From JALORV01 sp963766365 (GTDB taxonomy: Bacteria > Pseudomonadota > Gammaproteobacteria > Burkholderiales > Burkholderiaceae_F): a stretch of DNA of 64,000 bases. Shown here one piece after another: positions 28,676 to 38,231 of this stretch; position 1 is the stretch's first letter, and every line of letters begins with the position of its first letter. Location: the NCBI GenBank assembly GCA_963766365.1, contig CAVXZK010000003.1, positions 124,001-188,000 on the forward strand. The letters run 5' to 3'. The notes under the pieces are model-generated. The model worked only from the letters and a program-made list of their open reading frames with translations. It had not been told where the DNA came from and did no database searches. The position numbers and the translations under genes are program-made.

Positions 28676-29152
28676 ATGCCTGTCCCGCTTTCGCTGCGGG
28701 TCAACGGCAAGGCCGTCTCGGCCCACGTTGATCCCTCCCTTTCCCTGGTCAACCTGCTGCGCGAGCAGCTCGGACTGACCGGCACGCATGTCGGATGTGA
28801 CACCGCGCAGTGCGGCGCGTGCACGGTCCACGTCAATGGTCGTGCGGTCAAGAGTTGCAACGTGCTGGCGGTGCAGATGGCCGGTGCCGAGGTCATCACG
28901 ATCGAGGGCATCACGCCGGCCGAGGGCATGCACCCGATGCAGACGGCGTTCAAGGCCTGCCATGGGCTGCAGTGCGGCTTCTGCACGCCGGGCATGGTGA
29001 TGAGCGCGATCGACCTGGTGCAGAACCATCCGCACGCAACGGACCAGCAGATCCGCGAAGGACTGGAAGGCAATATCTGCCGCTGCACCGGCTACCAGAA
29101 CATCGTCAAGGCCATCGCGCAGGGCGCGGCGGCGATGAAGCAGGGGGCGTGA
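28676..29152 (+). CDS. coxS: Molybdenum hydroxylase small [2Fe-2S] subunit
   Basis: 158 residues, normal for CoxS/XdhA-type subunits. The plant-ferredoxin-type cluster ligands are in CDTAQCGAC and SC about 20 residues later; the second, molybdopterin-proximal cluster ligands are in CGFC and CRCTGY. AAGGAG precedes the ATG. It overlaps the large-subunit gene by ATGA. It passes electrons from the molybdenum site to FAD in the medium subunit. Confidence 0.95.
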   Translation: MPVPLSLRVNGKAVSAHVDPSLSLVNLLREQLGLTGTHVGCDTAQCGACTVHVNGRAVKSCNVLAVQMAGAEVITIEGITPAEGMHPMQTAFKACHGLQCGFCTPGMVMSAIDLVQNHPHATDQQIREGLEGNICRCTGYQNIVKAIAQGAAAMKQGA

Positions 29153-31518
29153 TGAACGATCCGAAAGCCGGTTTCATCGGCAAGTCCGTCGAGCGCAAGG
29201 AGGACTTCCGCTTCCTCAGCGGAAGTGGGCAGTACACCGACGACATCACGCTGTCGCACCAGAGCTACGGCTATTTCGTGCGCAGTCCGCACGCGCACGC
29301 GAAGATCCGCGGCATCGACGCGGCTGCCGCGAAGAGCGCCCCGGGCGTGCTCGGTGTGTTCACCGGCGCAGACCTCGCGGGCATTGGCGGGCTGCCGTGC
29401 GGTTGGCTGATCAACAACATCGACGGCACGCCGATGAAGGAGCCCAAGCATCCGGTATTGGCCGAAGGCAAGGTGCGATATGTCGGCGATCATGTCGCGC
29501 TCGTCGTCGCCGAAACGCTCGCGCAGGCCAAGGCTGCGGCGGCTCTGGTCAACGTCGATTACGAGGTGCTGGCGCCTGTTGTCGACACTGCGACCGCCGA
29601 CCAGACGAAGTCCGCCGTGCACGATGAAGCGCCGGACAACGTCTGCTACGTCTGGGGCTGCGGCGACAAGGCGGCGACCGATGCTGCGTTCGCCAAGGCG
29701 GCGCATGTCACGAAGCTCAGTTTCGCGAACAACCGGCTGATCCCGAACGCGCTCGAGCCACGCGCCGCCAATGCCTCGTACGACCGTGGAGCGGATGCGT
29801 ACACCCTCTACGTATCCAACCAGAACCCGCACGTCGAACGGCTGCTGATGACGGCCTTCGTGCTGGGCCTGTCGGAGCACAAGGTACGGGTGGTCTCGCC
29901 CGACGTCGGCGGCGGTTTCGGGTCGAAGATCTATCTCTACGCTGAAGAAACCGCGCTGGTGTGGGCCAGCAAGCCGGTGGGCCGTCCGATCAAGTGGACC
30001 GCCGAGCGCTCCGAAAGCTTCCTGTCCGACGCGCACGGCCGCGACCATGTGACGACCGCCGAACTTGCACTCGACAAGAATGGCAAGTTCCTTGCGCTGC
30101 GCGTGCACACGACGGCGAACATGGGCGCGTACCTCTCCACGTTTTCGACCTGCATTCCAACGATCCTGTACGCGACACTGCTGGCGGGCCAGTATGCGAC
30201 GCCGGCGATCTACTGCGAGGTCAAGGCGGTCTTCACCAACACCGCGCCCGTCGACGCCTATCGCGGCGCGGGCCGGCCCGAAGCGACGTACGTCGTCGAG
30301 CGCATCGTCGAGACCGCCGCGCGTGAGATGAAGATCGATCCCGTCGAACTGCGCCGGCGCAATTTCATCAAGACGTTTCCCTATTCAACGCCGGTCGGGC
30401 TCACCTACGACACCGGTGACTACGAAACGACGCTGAAGCGCGCCCTTGAGCTGGCGGACGTCAAGGACTTCGCGACGCGCAAGGCGTGGAGTGCCAAGCA
30501 CGGCAAGCTGCGGGGGCTGGGCTATTCGTGCTACATCGAGGCATGCGGACTGGCACCGTCGAGCGTAGCCGGCGCCCTCGGTGCGCGGGCGGGACTGTTC
30601 GAAGCCGGCGAGGTACGCGTGCACCCGACCGGCACGGTGACGGTGTTCACCGGGTCGCATTCGCACGGGCAGGGTCACGAGACGACATTTGCGCAGGTGG
30701 TCGCCGATCGCCTCGGGATCCCGATCGAGAACATCGACGTTCAGCACGGCGACACAGACAAGATCCTGTTCGGCATGGGCACCTATGGATCGCGCTCGAT
30801 TGCCGTGGGCGGCACGGCCATCATGAAGGCGGTCGACAAGGTCATCGCCAAGGGCAAGCGGATTGCCGCGCACCTGCTGGAGGCGAGCGAAGCCGACATC
30901 GAGTTTGCCAACGGTGAGTTCCGCGTCACCGGCACGGATCGCAAAAAGGCGTTCGCCGAGGTCTCGCTGGCGGCGTATGTGCCGCACAACTATCCGCACG
31001 ACGAGCTTGAGCCGGGGCTGAACGAGAACGCGTTCTACGACCCGAACAACTTCACGTATCCGGCCGGATCCTACGTCTGCGAGGTCGAGGTCGATCCCGA
31101 GACCGGCGTAGTCACCATCGATCGGTTCGTTGCCTGCGACGACTTCGGCAACGTCATCAATCCGATGATCGTCGAGGGCCAGGTACACGGCGGGCTCGCA
31201 CAGGGCATCGGCCAGGCGCTGCTCGAGCACGGCATTTACAACGAGGACGGCCAGCTCGTGACCGGCAGCTACATGGACTACGCGATGCCGCGCGCGGATG
31301 ATTTCCCGACGTTCGTCGTGGAGACCGCGAAGGGCACGCCGTGCACGCACAACCCGCTCGGCGTGAAGGGCTGCGGCGAAGCGGGTGCGATCGGCTCGCC
31401 GGCGGCAGTGATCAACGCGGTCACCGATGCGCTCTGGCACCTTGGCATCAAGGACGTCGCAATGCCGGCGTCGCCGCACGCGGTCTGGAAAGCGATCCGC
31501 GCCGCGTCCCACCACTGA
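29152..31518 (+). CDS. coxL: Molybdenum hydroxylase large subunit (form II CoxL-like)
   Basis: 788 residues from the ATG at 29152 (ATGA overlap with coxS). Typical xanthine-oxidase-family large subunit: VERKEDFRFLSGSGQYTDDI, the GGGFGSK motif, the active loop AYRGAGRPEATYV, GSHSHGQGHETTFAQV, and the catalytic Glu in GCGEAGAIGSPAAV. The AYRGAGR loop is the form II version; genuine aerobic CO dehydrogenase (form I) has a Cys loop AYRCSFR that binds copper. So CO oxidation should not be assumed; the substrate may be an aldehyde, purine or N-heteroaromatic compound. It acts as an (SLM)2 heterohexamer. Confidence 0.93.
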   Translation: MNDPKAGFIGKSVERKEDFRFLSGSGQYTDDITLSHQSYGYFVRSPHAHAKIRGIDAAAAKSAPGVLGVFTGADLAGIGGLPCGWLINNIDGTPMKEPKHPVLAEGKVRYVGDHVALVVAETLAQAKAAAALVNVDYEVLAPVVDTATADQTKSAVHDEAPDNVCYVWGCGDKAATDAAFAKAAHVTKLSFANNRLIPNALEPRAANASYDRGADAYTLYVSNQNPHVERLLMTAFVLGLSEHKVRVVSPDVGGGFGSKIYLYAEETALVWASKPVGRPIKWTAERSESFLSDAHGRDHVTTAELALDKNGKFLALRVHTTANMGAYLSTFSTCIPTILYATLLAGQYATPAIYCEVKAVFTNTAPVDAYRGAGRPEATYVVERIVETAAREMKIDPVELRRRNFIKTFPYSTPVGLTYDTGDYETTLKRALELADVKDFATRKAWSAKHGKLRGLGYSCYIEACGLAPSSVAGALGARAGLFEAGEVRVHPTGTVTVFTGSHSHGQGHETTFAQVVADRLGIPIENIDVQHGDTDKILFGMGTYGSRSIAVGGTAIMKAVDKVIAKGKRIAAHLLEASEADIEFANGEFRVTGTDRKKAFAEVSLAAYVPHNYPHDELEPGLNENAFYDPNNFTYPAGSYVCEVEVDPETGVVTIDRFVACDDFGNVINPMIVEGQVHGGLAQGIGQALLEHGIYNEDGQLVTGSYMDYAMPRADDFPTFVVETAKGTPCTHNPLGVKGCGEAGAIGSPAAVINAVTDALWHLGIKDVAMPASPHAVWKAIRAASHH

Positions 31519-31527
31519 GCCGAGGAG

Positions 31528-32328
31528 ATGACGATGGAAACGATGCACTATCACCGCCCTGCCTCGGTGGCCGACGCGGTCAAGCTCGCCGGCCAGCATG
31601 GCGATGACAAGATCCTGGCGGGCGGGCAGTCGACGCTGCCGTCGATGCGGCTCGGCCTGCTGTCGCCCACCGGCTGGATCGATCTCGCCGGGATCACTGA
31701 ACTCCAGGGTATCTCCGTGAACGGCGGCACTGTGGTCATCGGTGCGATGACGACGCATGCCGCCGTCGCCGCCTCGGCAGATGTGCAGTCGCGCATTCCT
31801 GCACTGGCGCAGCTGGCCGGCGGCATCGGTGATCGCCAGGTACGCAACCGCGGCACGATCGGCGGCTCGATCGCCAACAACGATCCAGCGGCCTGCTATC
31901 CCGCCGCCGTGCTCGGCCTGGGCGCGACGGTGCAAACCGACCGCCGCAAGATCGCCGCCGACGATTTCTTCAAGGGCCTGTACGAAACCGCGCTCAATGT
32001 CGGCGAACTGATCACCGCGGTCCACTTCCCGGTGCCCGAGAAGGCCGCCTACGTGAAGTTCAAGCAGCCGGCATCGCGCTTCGCGCTGGTCGGTATCTTC
32101 GTTGCCAAGACCGCGGCCGGCGTGCGCGTCGCGGTGACGGGTGCGGGGCCGGGGGTGTTCCGCATGAAGGCACTCGAAGACAAGCTGGCCGCCAACTTCG
32201 CGCCCGAGGCCTGCGATGGTGTCAGCGTGCCGGCGACAGGCCTGAACACTGACCTGCATGCATCCGCCGAATACCGCGCGCATCTCATCACGGTGCTGGC
32301 CAAACGCGCGGTCGCCGCGGCGGGCTAG
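31528..32328 (+). CDS. coxM: Molybdenum hydroxylase medium FAD subunit
   Basis: 266 residues, with the two FAD pyrophosphate-binding motifs of CoxM: LAGGQSTLPSMRLGL (about 32-46) and TIGGSIANNDPAACYP (about 110-125). GAGGAG precedes the ATG, and the large-subunit stop is 9 bases upstream. It takes electrons from the [2Fe-2S] subunit and delivers them to an acceptor, usually quinone. Gene order here is S-L-M rather than M-S-L. Confidence 0.94.
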   Translation: MTMETMHYHRPASVADAVKLAGQHGDDKILAGGQSTLPSMRLGLLSPTGWIDLAGITELQGISVNGGTVVIGAMTTHAAVAASADVQSRIPALAQLAGGIGDRQVRNRGTIGGSIANNDPAACYPAAVLGLGATVQTDRRKIAADDFFKGLYETALNVGELITAVHFPVPEKAAYVKFKQPASRFALVGIFVAKTAAGVRVAVTGAGPGVFRMKALEDKLAANFAPEACDGVSVPATGLNTDLHASAEYRAHLITVLAKRAVAAAG

Positions 32329-32369
32329 CGAGTGCAGCCCGGCCGGCTTCGGAAGCAGCGGAGGATCGA

Positions 32370-32834
32370 ATGAGCAGCGTTCCGTACACACCTGCCGGGT
32401 ATCACTCGGTGACACCTTATCTCGCGGTGCGTGACGCAGCGGCGGCAGTCGAGTTCTATCGCCGCGCCTTTGGCGCCGAACTGGTGATGAAGCTCACGAT
32501 GCCGGACGGCAGGTACGCGCACGCCGAGATCAAGATCGGCGACTCGCACATCATGATGGCCGAGGAGAACCCGGAGTGGGGCAACCAGAGCCCGGTAGCG
32601 CTGGGCGGCTCGCCGGTGTCGTTCATGGTGTACGTGCCGGATGCCGAAGCCGCGTTTGCTCGAGCGCTCGCGGCGGGATGCACCGAGGTGCGCCCGGTCG
32701 AGGACCAGTTCTATGGGGACCGTACCGGAACGCTGAAGGATCCATACGGGTACCAATGGTCGCTCGGCACCCACATAGAGGACGTCAGCGAGGCGGAAGG
32801 CCAGAAGCGCATGGAAGCGATGTTCGCCAAGTAA
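32370..32834 (+). CDS. VOC/glyoxalase-fold protein, PhnB-like
   Basis: 154 residues. The VOC fold shows in YLAVRDAAAAVEFYRRAFGA, DGRYAHAEIKIGDSHIMMAE and DRTGTLKDPYGYQWSLGTH. The pattern is of the PhnB/YdcJ-like branch. A single module pair forms the usual beta-alpha-beta-beta-beta units. Reaction unknown. It is in the cox operon between coxM and a second VOC gene. Confidence 0.85.
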   Translation: MSSVPYTPAGYHSVTPYLAVRDAAAAVEFYRRAFGAELVMKLTMPDGRYAHAEIKIGDSHIMMAEENPEWGNQSPVALGGSPVSFMVYVPDAEAAFARALAAGCTEVRPVEDQFYGDRTGTLKDPYGYQWSLGTHIEDVSEAEGQKRMEAMFAK

Positions 32835-32847
32835 GGGCAGGCCGCGG

Positions 32848-33267
32848 ATGGAAGCGAAACAGCTGCACCGTGGTCGTCTGATCGACCACGTGCACCTGAT
32901 CGCGCATGACCTCGCGGCGAGCAAGCGCTTCTATGCCGCCGCACTCGGCGCGCTCGGCCGTCGCATCGAAGGCGAGGGCGAACACTACTTCTGGTCCGAT
33001 GAGCTCTTCGTCAGCACTGCCGACGCGCACACACGCGGCGCGACGCGCGTGCACCTGGCGTTCCAGGCGCGCGACCGCGCCGCCGTCGAGCGCTTCCACG
33101 CAGCGGCCATCGCCGCCGGTGGACAGGACAACGGCGGGCCGGGACTGCGTCCTTATCACCCGGACTACCACGCCGCCTTCGTCATCGACCCCGACGGCAA
33201 CAACATCGAGGCGGTGTTCCATGGGCCTGCCCAGCGCTCGACGCCCTCCGTCGTCATCACCTTCTGA
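32848..33267 (+). CDS. VOC-family protein (second copy, divergent)
   Basis: 139 residues of VOC fold: IDHVHLIAHDLAASKRFYAA, then HLAFQARDRAAVERFHAAA, HPDYHAAFVIDPDGNNIEAV with the usual metal-site His/Glu pair (HV near the start, NNIEAV near the end). Thirteen bases separate it from the previous gene. It shares only fold-level likeness with its neighbour, so it is not a recent duplicate. Possibly a hydrolase or isomerase step in the pathway of the molybdenum enzyme. Confidence 0.85.
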   Translation: MEAKQLHRGRLIDHVHLIAHDLAASKRFYAAALGALGRRIEGEGEHYFWSDELFVSTADAHTRGATRVHLAFQARDRAAVERFHAAAIAAGGQDNGGPGLRPYHPDYHAAFVIDPDGNNIEAVFHGPAQRSTPSVVITF

Positions 33268-33293
33268 GCCGCTCGTCACGACAAGGAGGCGCC

Positions 33294-34743
33294 GTGAGCA
33301 CGATGCCTGAACTGCGCACCGACCGTCTGCCGATCAAGCTGGACGCGACATCGAACGGCGAGTTTGCGCCGGTGCCATTGCCTCGCGTGGCCATTGAGGC
33401 GCGCTCCCTTGCGCGAGACGCCGTCGTAGAAGCCGCGCGTCGGCTTGCTGTGCCGCGGCGTCGCTACCTGGTGTCGATGCTCGGCGCCGCGGCCACGCTG
33501 TCGGCGTTCAACCGGGCGTTCGCTGCCGCCGGCAGGCGCGGCGGGCATTACGCGGTACCGCCCGAGGGGCAGTACGAACTCGCGGCGGCGCAGGCGGCGG
33601 TGGGCGGCGACGAGTTCATCTTCGACGTGCAGCTTCATCACGTGAATCCGCAAGGGGCGTGGCGGAAGGCCGCCGGACCGAACGCTTTCAAGGGTATGCC
33701 GAACAGCAACTGCGGCCAGGCCGACCACGTCGAGTGTTTCTCCAGCGGTGCGCTGCTGAAGGACGTGTTCATGGACAGCGACACGGCGATGGGCGTGCTG
33801 TCGCATGTGCCAGGGGGCATGGACACCAATCCACTCGACTTCGAGGCGGCGGGCGACGCGCGTGGCCGCCAACACGCTCGACGGGACCGAGCGCCTGCTG
33901 CTGCATGGCCGCTGCATGCCCACGCTGCCCGGCGAACTCGAGGGCATGGACGCGCAGGTCGCCCGCTTTCCCGTGGCCGCGTTCAAGACGTACACGCAAT
34001 TCGGTCCGCGCGACGGCGCCGCCGGCTTCTTCCTCGACGACGACAGGTTCGGTGCCCCGTTCATCGAGCGCGCACGCAAGCTCAAGGTGCGCAACATTGC
34101 CGTGCACAAGGGCCTGGCCTTCGGCCCGCGCGGCTACGAGTACTCGATCTCCCGTGACATCGGGCCGGCGGCGCTGCGGTATCCGGACATGACGTTCCTG
34201 ATCTACCACTCGGGATTCGACACCAGCGTCAGCGAGGGCCCGTATGACCCGCAGGCGAAAGCCGGCGTCGACGTGCTGTTGCGCTCAATGCGCGAGGCGG
34301 GCCGTCCGAAGAACGTCTACGCGGAGCTCGGCAGCACCTGGCGCTTCGTGATGCGCGATCCGGACCAGGCCGCGCACCTGATGGGCAAGCTGCTCCTGAC
34401 CTTTGGCGAGGACAACATCCTGTGGGGCACGGACTCGATCTGGTACGGCAGCCCGCAGGACCAGATCCAGGCCTTCCGCGCCTTCGAGATCAGTCGTGAA
34501 TTCCAGGACAAGTTCGGCTACCCGGCGTTGACCACGGCAGTGAAGCGCAAGATCTTCGGACTCAACGCGGCACGCGTTTACGGGCTCGATGCCGGCGCGG
34601 CGCGGCGCCGGCTGTCGAAGGATCGCGTGAAGAAGGCGCGCGACGATTACCTGAACGATCCCCGGCCCAGCTTTTCCACCTACGGGCCGCGCACCCGGCG
34701 CGAGTTCCTGGCGCTGCGACAGTGGCTCGGCGGCATGCCCTGA
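33294..34743 (+). pseudogene. Tat-exported amidohydrolase (metal-dependent TIM barrel), one-base frameshift
   Basis: Corrected product of about 482 residues. GTG start with AAGGAGG six bases upstream; an ATG at 33303 is an alternative. A Tat-like signal lies at about 55-80 (PRRRYLVSMLGAAATLSAF). The body is an amidohydrolase-2 type barrel: FIFDVQLHHVNPQG (Q-x-H variant of the HxH motif), ...LIYHSGFD and ILWGTDSIWYGSP with the final catalytic Asp. The frame breaks in the GGG run at 33851-33853; removing one G joins PLDFEAA to ATRVAANTLDGTERLLLHG. Both halves look fully coding, so the break is recent or a consensus error. It sits mid-operon in the cox cluster. Confidence 0.83.
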
Positions 34744-34801
34744 GTGCCAGCGTCACGGCGCACGGCCGATGGCGTAATCTCGGAATCGCCGAGGCTTCCG
34801 C

Positions 34802-35728
34802 ATGACCGACCCCATCATCCCCACATCGATCGACGCCACCGTCGCACTGCTCGCCTCGCGCGACTACGTGGCGGACCGGCAGCTCGCCACCGCTGTCTTC
34901 CTTGCGCTGAAACTGCAGCGGCCGCTGTTTGTCGAGGGTGAGCCGGGCACCGGCAAGACCGAGATCGCCAAGGTGCTCGCGGCAGCGCTCGATACTGAAC
35001 TGATCCGCCTGCAGTGCTACGAGGGTCTGGATATCAACGCCGCCGCGTATGAATGGAACGTCGCGCGCCAGCTGGTCGAGATCCGCCTGGCTGAGGCGTC
35101 GGAGGCAAGTCGTGAACGACTGTCGAGCGAGCTGTATACCGAGCCGTTCCTGATCGAGCGCCCGCTGCTGCGCGCGCTGATGCCGCACCCGCGCCCTCCG
35201 GTGTTGCTGATCGACGAACTGGACCGCACCGACGAGCCGTTTGAGGCCTACCTGCTGGAGGTCCTGTCCGACTTCCAGATCACGATTCCCGAGTGGAAGA
35301 CGGTCAAGGCCGACACGCCACCGATCGTCATCATCACGTCCAATCGCACGCGTGAAATCCACGATGCGGTGAAGCGCCGTTGCCTGTACCACTGGGTTGG
35401 CTACCCGTCGGCGGCGCGCGAACTGGAGATCATCCGTCGCAAGGTGCCGGACGCCGGTGCCGCGCTGTCGCAGCAGGTCGTCGCGTTCGTGCAGTCGCTG
35501 CGCGGCATCGAGCTCTACAAGCTGCCGGGAGTCGCCGAGACGATCGAGTGGACGCGGGCGCTGCTTGCGCTCGACGCCGTGGCGCTCGAGCCGGAGACCG
35601 TCAACAACACGCTCGGTGTGCTGCTCAAATACCAGGACGACATCGCGCGCATGCAGGGCACCGAGGCCGCGAAGCTGGTGGAGCGGATTCGCGAAGAGGC
35701 GCGGGCCCTTTCACCCGTGCGTTCCTGA
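34802..35728 (+). CDS. coxD: MoxR-type AAA+ ATPase, CoxD
   Basis: 308 residues. Walker A is GEPGTGKTEIAKVLA (about 42-56), Walker B VLLIDELDRTDEPFEAYLLE, and sensor 1 VIITSNRTREIHDAVKRRC. This is the MoxR/CoxD branch that works with a VWA protein (coxE, two genes downstream) to mature molybdenum hydroxylases, for CO dehydrogenase by assembling the Cu-S-Mo centre. Cytoplasmic. Confidence 0.93.
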   Translation: MTDPIIPTSIDATVALLASRDYVADRQLATAVFLALKLQRPLFVEGEPGTGKTEIAKVLAAALDTELIRLQCYEGLDINAAAYEWNVARQLVEIRLAEASEASRERLSSELYTEPFLIERPLLRALMPHPRPPVLLIDELDRTDEPFEAYLLEVLSDFQITIPEWKTVKADTPPIVIITSNRTREIHDAVKRRCLYHWVGYPSAARELEIIRRKVPDAGAALSQQVVAFVQSLRGIELYKLPGVAETIEWTRALLALDAVALEPETVNNTLGVLLKYQDDIARMQGTEAAKLVERIREEARALSPVRS

Positions 35729-35749
35729 CGCCGTTCGCCCGGAGTCCAG

Positions 35750-36445
35750 GTGTTCATCGGTCACTTTGCGCTGGGCTTCGCCGCCAAGCGCGTCGCGCCG
35801 CAGACATCGCTGGGCACCCTGTTCCTTGCCGCGCAGTTCGTGGACCTGCTGTGGCCTTCGCTTCTGCTGCTCGGCGTCGAGCGGGTTGCGATCGATCCGG
35901 CTTTGAGCGGGGCGCCGCTCGTCTTCGTCCATTACCCGATCTCGCACAGCCTGCTCGGGGCCTTCGGCTGGGCTGCAGTGCTGGGAGTGGCGTATTTCGC
36001 GGTGTCGCACCAGCGGCGTGGAGCGTGGGTGCTGGCGCTGCTGGTCGTCAGTCACTGGGTGCTCGACCTCCTGGTGCACCGGCCCGACTTGCCGCTGCTG
36101 CTTGCAGGTGGCCCGAGGCTGGGAATGGGTCTCTGGGACTCGCCAGGCGTGGCGCAGGTCCTCGAAGTCTCACTGTTCCTGGCGTGCTTCGCGGTTTATC
36201 TGCGAACGCCCGCCGGGAAGGGCGCCGGTCTCAAGCCGTGGGTGCTTGCGGCAGCGCTGCTCGCGATCCAGATCGCGAATGCAGTCGGCCCACCGCCCCC
36301 GTCTATGGAAGCGATCGCGTGGGTCGGACAAGCGCAGTGGCTGCTTGTCGCGGCAGGTTACTGGGCTGATCGACCCACCCGGGGACGACGCGGCTTGCAG
36401 GAGCGTACTGTGGTCGGGGGCCGTCCATTCGGGGCAGGGCGATGA
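35750..36445 (+). CDS. Polytopic membrane protein, unknown function
   Basis: 231 residues from a GTG start (35750). About six hydrophobic helices. The opening FIGHFALGFAAKRVAP and the internal VHYPISHSLLGAFGW and SHWVLDLLVHRPDLPL carry conserved-looking His/Asp within membranes, resembling the YdjM/DUF457-like family annotated as membrane metal-dependent hydrolases. It sits between coxD and coxE and overlaps coxE by ATGA, so it is part of the operon. No established role in molybdenum enzyme maturation is known to me. Confidence 0.75.
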   Translation: MFIGHFALGFAAKRVAPQTSLGTLFLAAQFVDLLWPSLLLLGVERVAIDPALSGAPLVFVHYPISHSLLGAFGWAAVLGVAYFAVSHQRRGAWVLALLVVSHWVLDLLVHRPDLPLLLAGGPRLGMGLWDSPGVAQVLEVSLFLACFAVYLRTPAGKGAGLKPWVLAAALLAIQIANAVGPPPPSMEAIAWVGQAQWLLVAAGYWADRPTRGRRGLQERTVVGGRPFGAGR

Positions 36446-37695
36446 CGAGCGCCGATGCAACGCCACGCCCGGGAAGTACCCTTCCCGGCCGCCTCGCGGA
36501 GAACGTCATGCACTTCGCCCGCGTGTTGCGCGATGCCGGCCTTCCGGTCGGTACCGACCGGGTGCTGTTGGCGTACGACGCCTTGCGCGCCGGCGGCATC
36601 GAGTCGCGCGCGGACTTCTATGCGGTGCTCTCCGCCTGCTTCGTCAGTCGCGGCGAGCACCGCACGCTGTTCGACCAAGCCTTCCACATCTTCTGGAAGG
36701 ATCCGGACCTGCTCGGCAAGATCATGCGGCTGCTGATGCCGCAGATGAAGCAGAAGGCGGACGCCGCGCTGCCGCCGGAGAACCGCCGGCTGGCCGATGC
36801 GATGTTCAAGGGCACGGCGCCCAAGCCGCCGGAGCCGATGGACAGCCAGCGCATCGAGATCGATGCGGCGTTGTCCTGGACCGACCGCGAGCAGTTGCGC
36901 AAGGCTGACTTCGACACGATGAGCGCCGCGGAATGGGCAGCCGCAAAGCGACTGCTGGAGCGCATGGATCTCTTCTTCGCGCGACTGCCGACACGGCGCG
37001 ATGCGCCGTGGCTGCGGGGTCACCGGATCGACCTGCGCGCGATGCTGCGGGCTTCGGCGCGGCAGGGCGGGGACATCACGCGGGTCACCTATCGCCGCCG
37101 CCGCACTCGTCCCGAGCCCCTGGTCGCGCTGGTGGACATCTCTGGCTCGATGAGCCGCTATTCGCGCATGTTCCTGCACTTCCTGCACGCGATTACCGCG
37201 GGTCGTGACGCCCACAACCTGCGCGTGCATTCGTTCCTGTTCGGGACGCGGCTGACGCACATCACGCGGCAACTCGCTGCCCGCGACCCGGATGTCGCCG
37301 TGCGTGCCGTGATCGAGTCGGTGGACGACTGGTCGGGCGGCACCCGCATCACGCAGGCGTTGCACGAGTTCAACCTGAAGTGGGCGCGGCGCGTGATGTA
37401 TGGCTCGCCGACCGTGCTGCTGGTGACGGACGGGCTGGAACATGGCGACACCGGGCCCCTGAGCCGCGAGGCGGAGCGGCTGTCGAAGTCATGCCGGCGT
37501 CTGGTCTGGCTCAACCCGCTGCTGCGCTACGAAGGCTTCGAACCGCGCGCCGGCGGAGTGCGTGCGCTGCTGCCCTACGTCGATGCGTTCCTCCCCGTGC
37601 ACAATCTGGACTCGCTGCTGGATCTGGCAGCGCAACTGACGGCCCCGGACCATGCCAAGCCGGCGATGGGGCAGGGAGCACGACGGTGGAACTGA
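36442..37695 (+). CDS. coxE: VWA-domain protein, CoxE
   Basis: 417 residues. The C-terminal half is a von Willebrand A domain with MIDAS motif DISGSMSRYSR, the later DDWSGGTRI and VLLVTDGLEHGD. The N-terminal half is helical and typical of CoxE/YehP-like proteins (TLPGRLAENVMHFARVLRDA). It partners the CoxD ATPase in enzyme maturation. It overlaps the upstream membrane gene by 4 bases and coxG by 10 bases. Confidence 0.93.
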   Translation: MTSADATPRPGSTLPGRLAENVMHFARVLRDAGLPVGTDRVLLAYDALRAGGIESRADFYAVLSACFVSRGEHRTLFDQAFHIFWKDPDLLGKIMRLLMPQMKQKADAALPPENRRLADAMFKGTAPKPPEPMDSQRIEIDAALSWTDREQLRKADFDTMSAAEWAAAKRLLERMDLFFARLPTRRDAPWLRGHRIDLRAMLRASARQGGDITRVTYRRRRTRPEPLVALVDISGSMSRYSRMFLHFLHAITAGRDAHNLRVHSFLFGTRLTHITRQLAARDPDVAVRAVIESVDDWSGGTRITQALHEFNLKWARRVMYGSPTVLLVTDGLEHGDTGPLSREAERLSKSCRRLVWLNPLLRYEGFEPRAGGVRALLPYVDAFLPVHNLDSLLDLAAQLTAPDHAKPAMGQGARRWN

Positions 37696-38231
37696 AAGGC
37701 GAGCGCACGCTGCCGGTCGGCCGCGATCTGGCCTGGGCAGCACTCAACGATGTCGACGCACTGAAGTCGGCGGTGCCGGGCTGCGAAAGCATTGTGCCGG
37801 CCGGCGACAGCGCATTCGATGTCGTCGTCAACGCGGCGATCGGCCCGGTCAAGGCGCGCTTCAAGGGCAAGCTGCAGCTCGCGGACGTCAACGCGCCCGA
37901 GTCGTACACGATCCGTTTTGACATGCAGGGCGGACAGGCGGGCTTCTCGCGGGGCGAAGCGCGGGTCCGCCTGGATGCCGTTGACGCGAACACGACGCAG
38001 ATGAAGTACGACGTCGATGCATCCATCGGCGGCAAGCTCGCGCAAATCGGTTCGCGCCTCATCGACGCGGCCTCGGCGACGATGGCCGATCGCTTCTTCA
38101 GCACGTTCGCGGCGGATCTTGCGGCCAGGTATCCACCGGCCGTCGGTGCGCCGGCCGCGCCGCTCCCAAGATTGCCCGGCTTCTTCGCGACGCTCTGGGC
38201 ATTCCTGAAGAGGCTGTTTGGAGGCCGATGA
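37686..38231 (+). CDS. coxG: CoxG, SRPBCC-fold carbon-monoxide-dehydrogenase-associated protein
   Basis: 181 residues from a GTG at 37686 inside the coxE end. Opening VELKGERTLPVGRDLAWAAL, then ALKSAVPGCESIV and YTIRFDMQGGQAGFSRGEA are CoxG signatures. A Pro-rich linker and a hydrophobic C-terminal segment (LPGFFATLWAFLKRLFGGR) suggest membrane attachment; CoxG recruits the hydroxylase to the membrane in known systems. It overlaps the next gene by ATGA. Confidence 0.92.
   Translation: MELKGERTLPVGRDLAWAALNDVDALKSAVPGCESIVPAGDSAFDVVVNAAIGPVKARFKGKLQLADVNAPESYTIRFDMQGGQAGFSRGEARVRLDAVDANTTQMKYDVDASIGGKLAQIGSRLIDAASATMADRFFSTFAADLAARYPPAVGAPAAPLPRLPGFFATLWAFLKRLFGGR

Noticed and set aside
28676..31518. 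Classical aerobic CO dehydrogenase (form I)
   Set aside because: The large subunit lacks the copper-binding Cys loop AYRCSFR and has AYRGAGR instead, so the CO dehydrogenase name was not used despite the cox gene set.
30385..32415. 676-codon minus-strand frame over coxL and coxM
   Set aside because: It is the antisense shadow of two clearly functional subunit genes.
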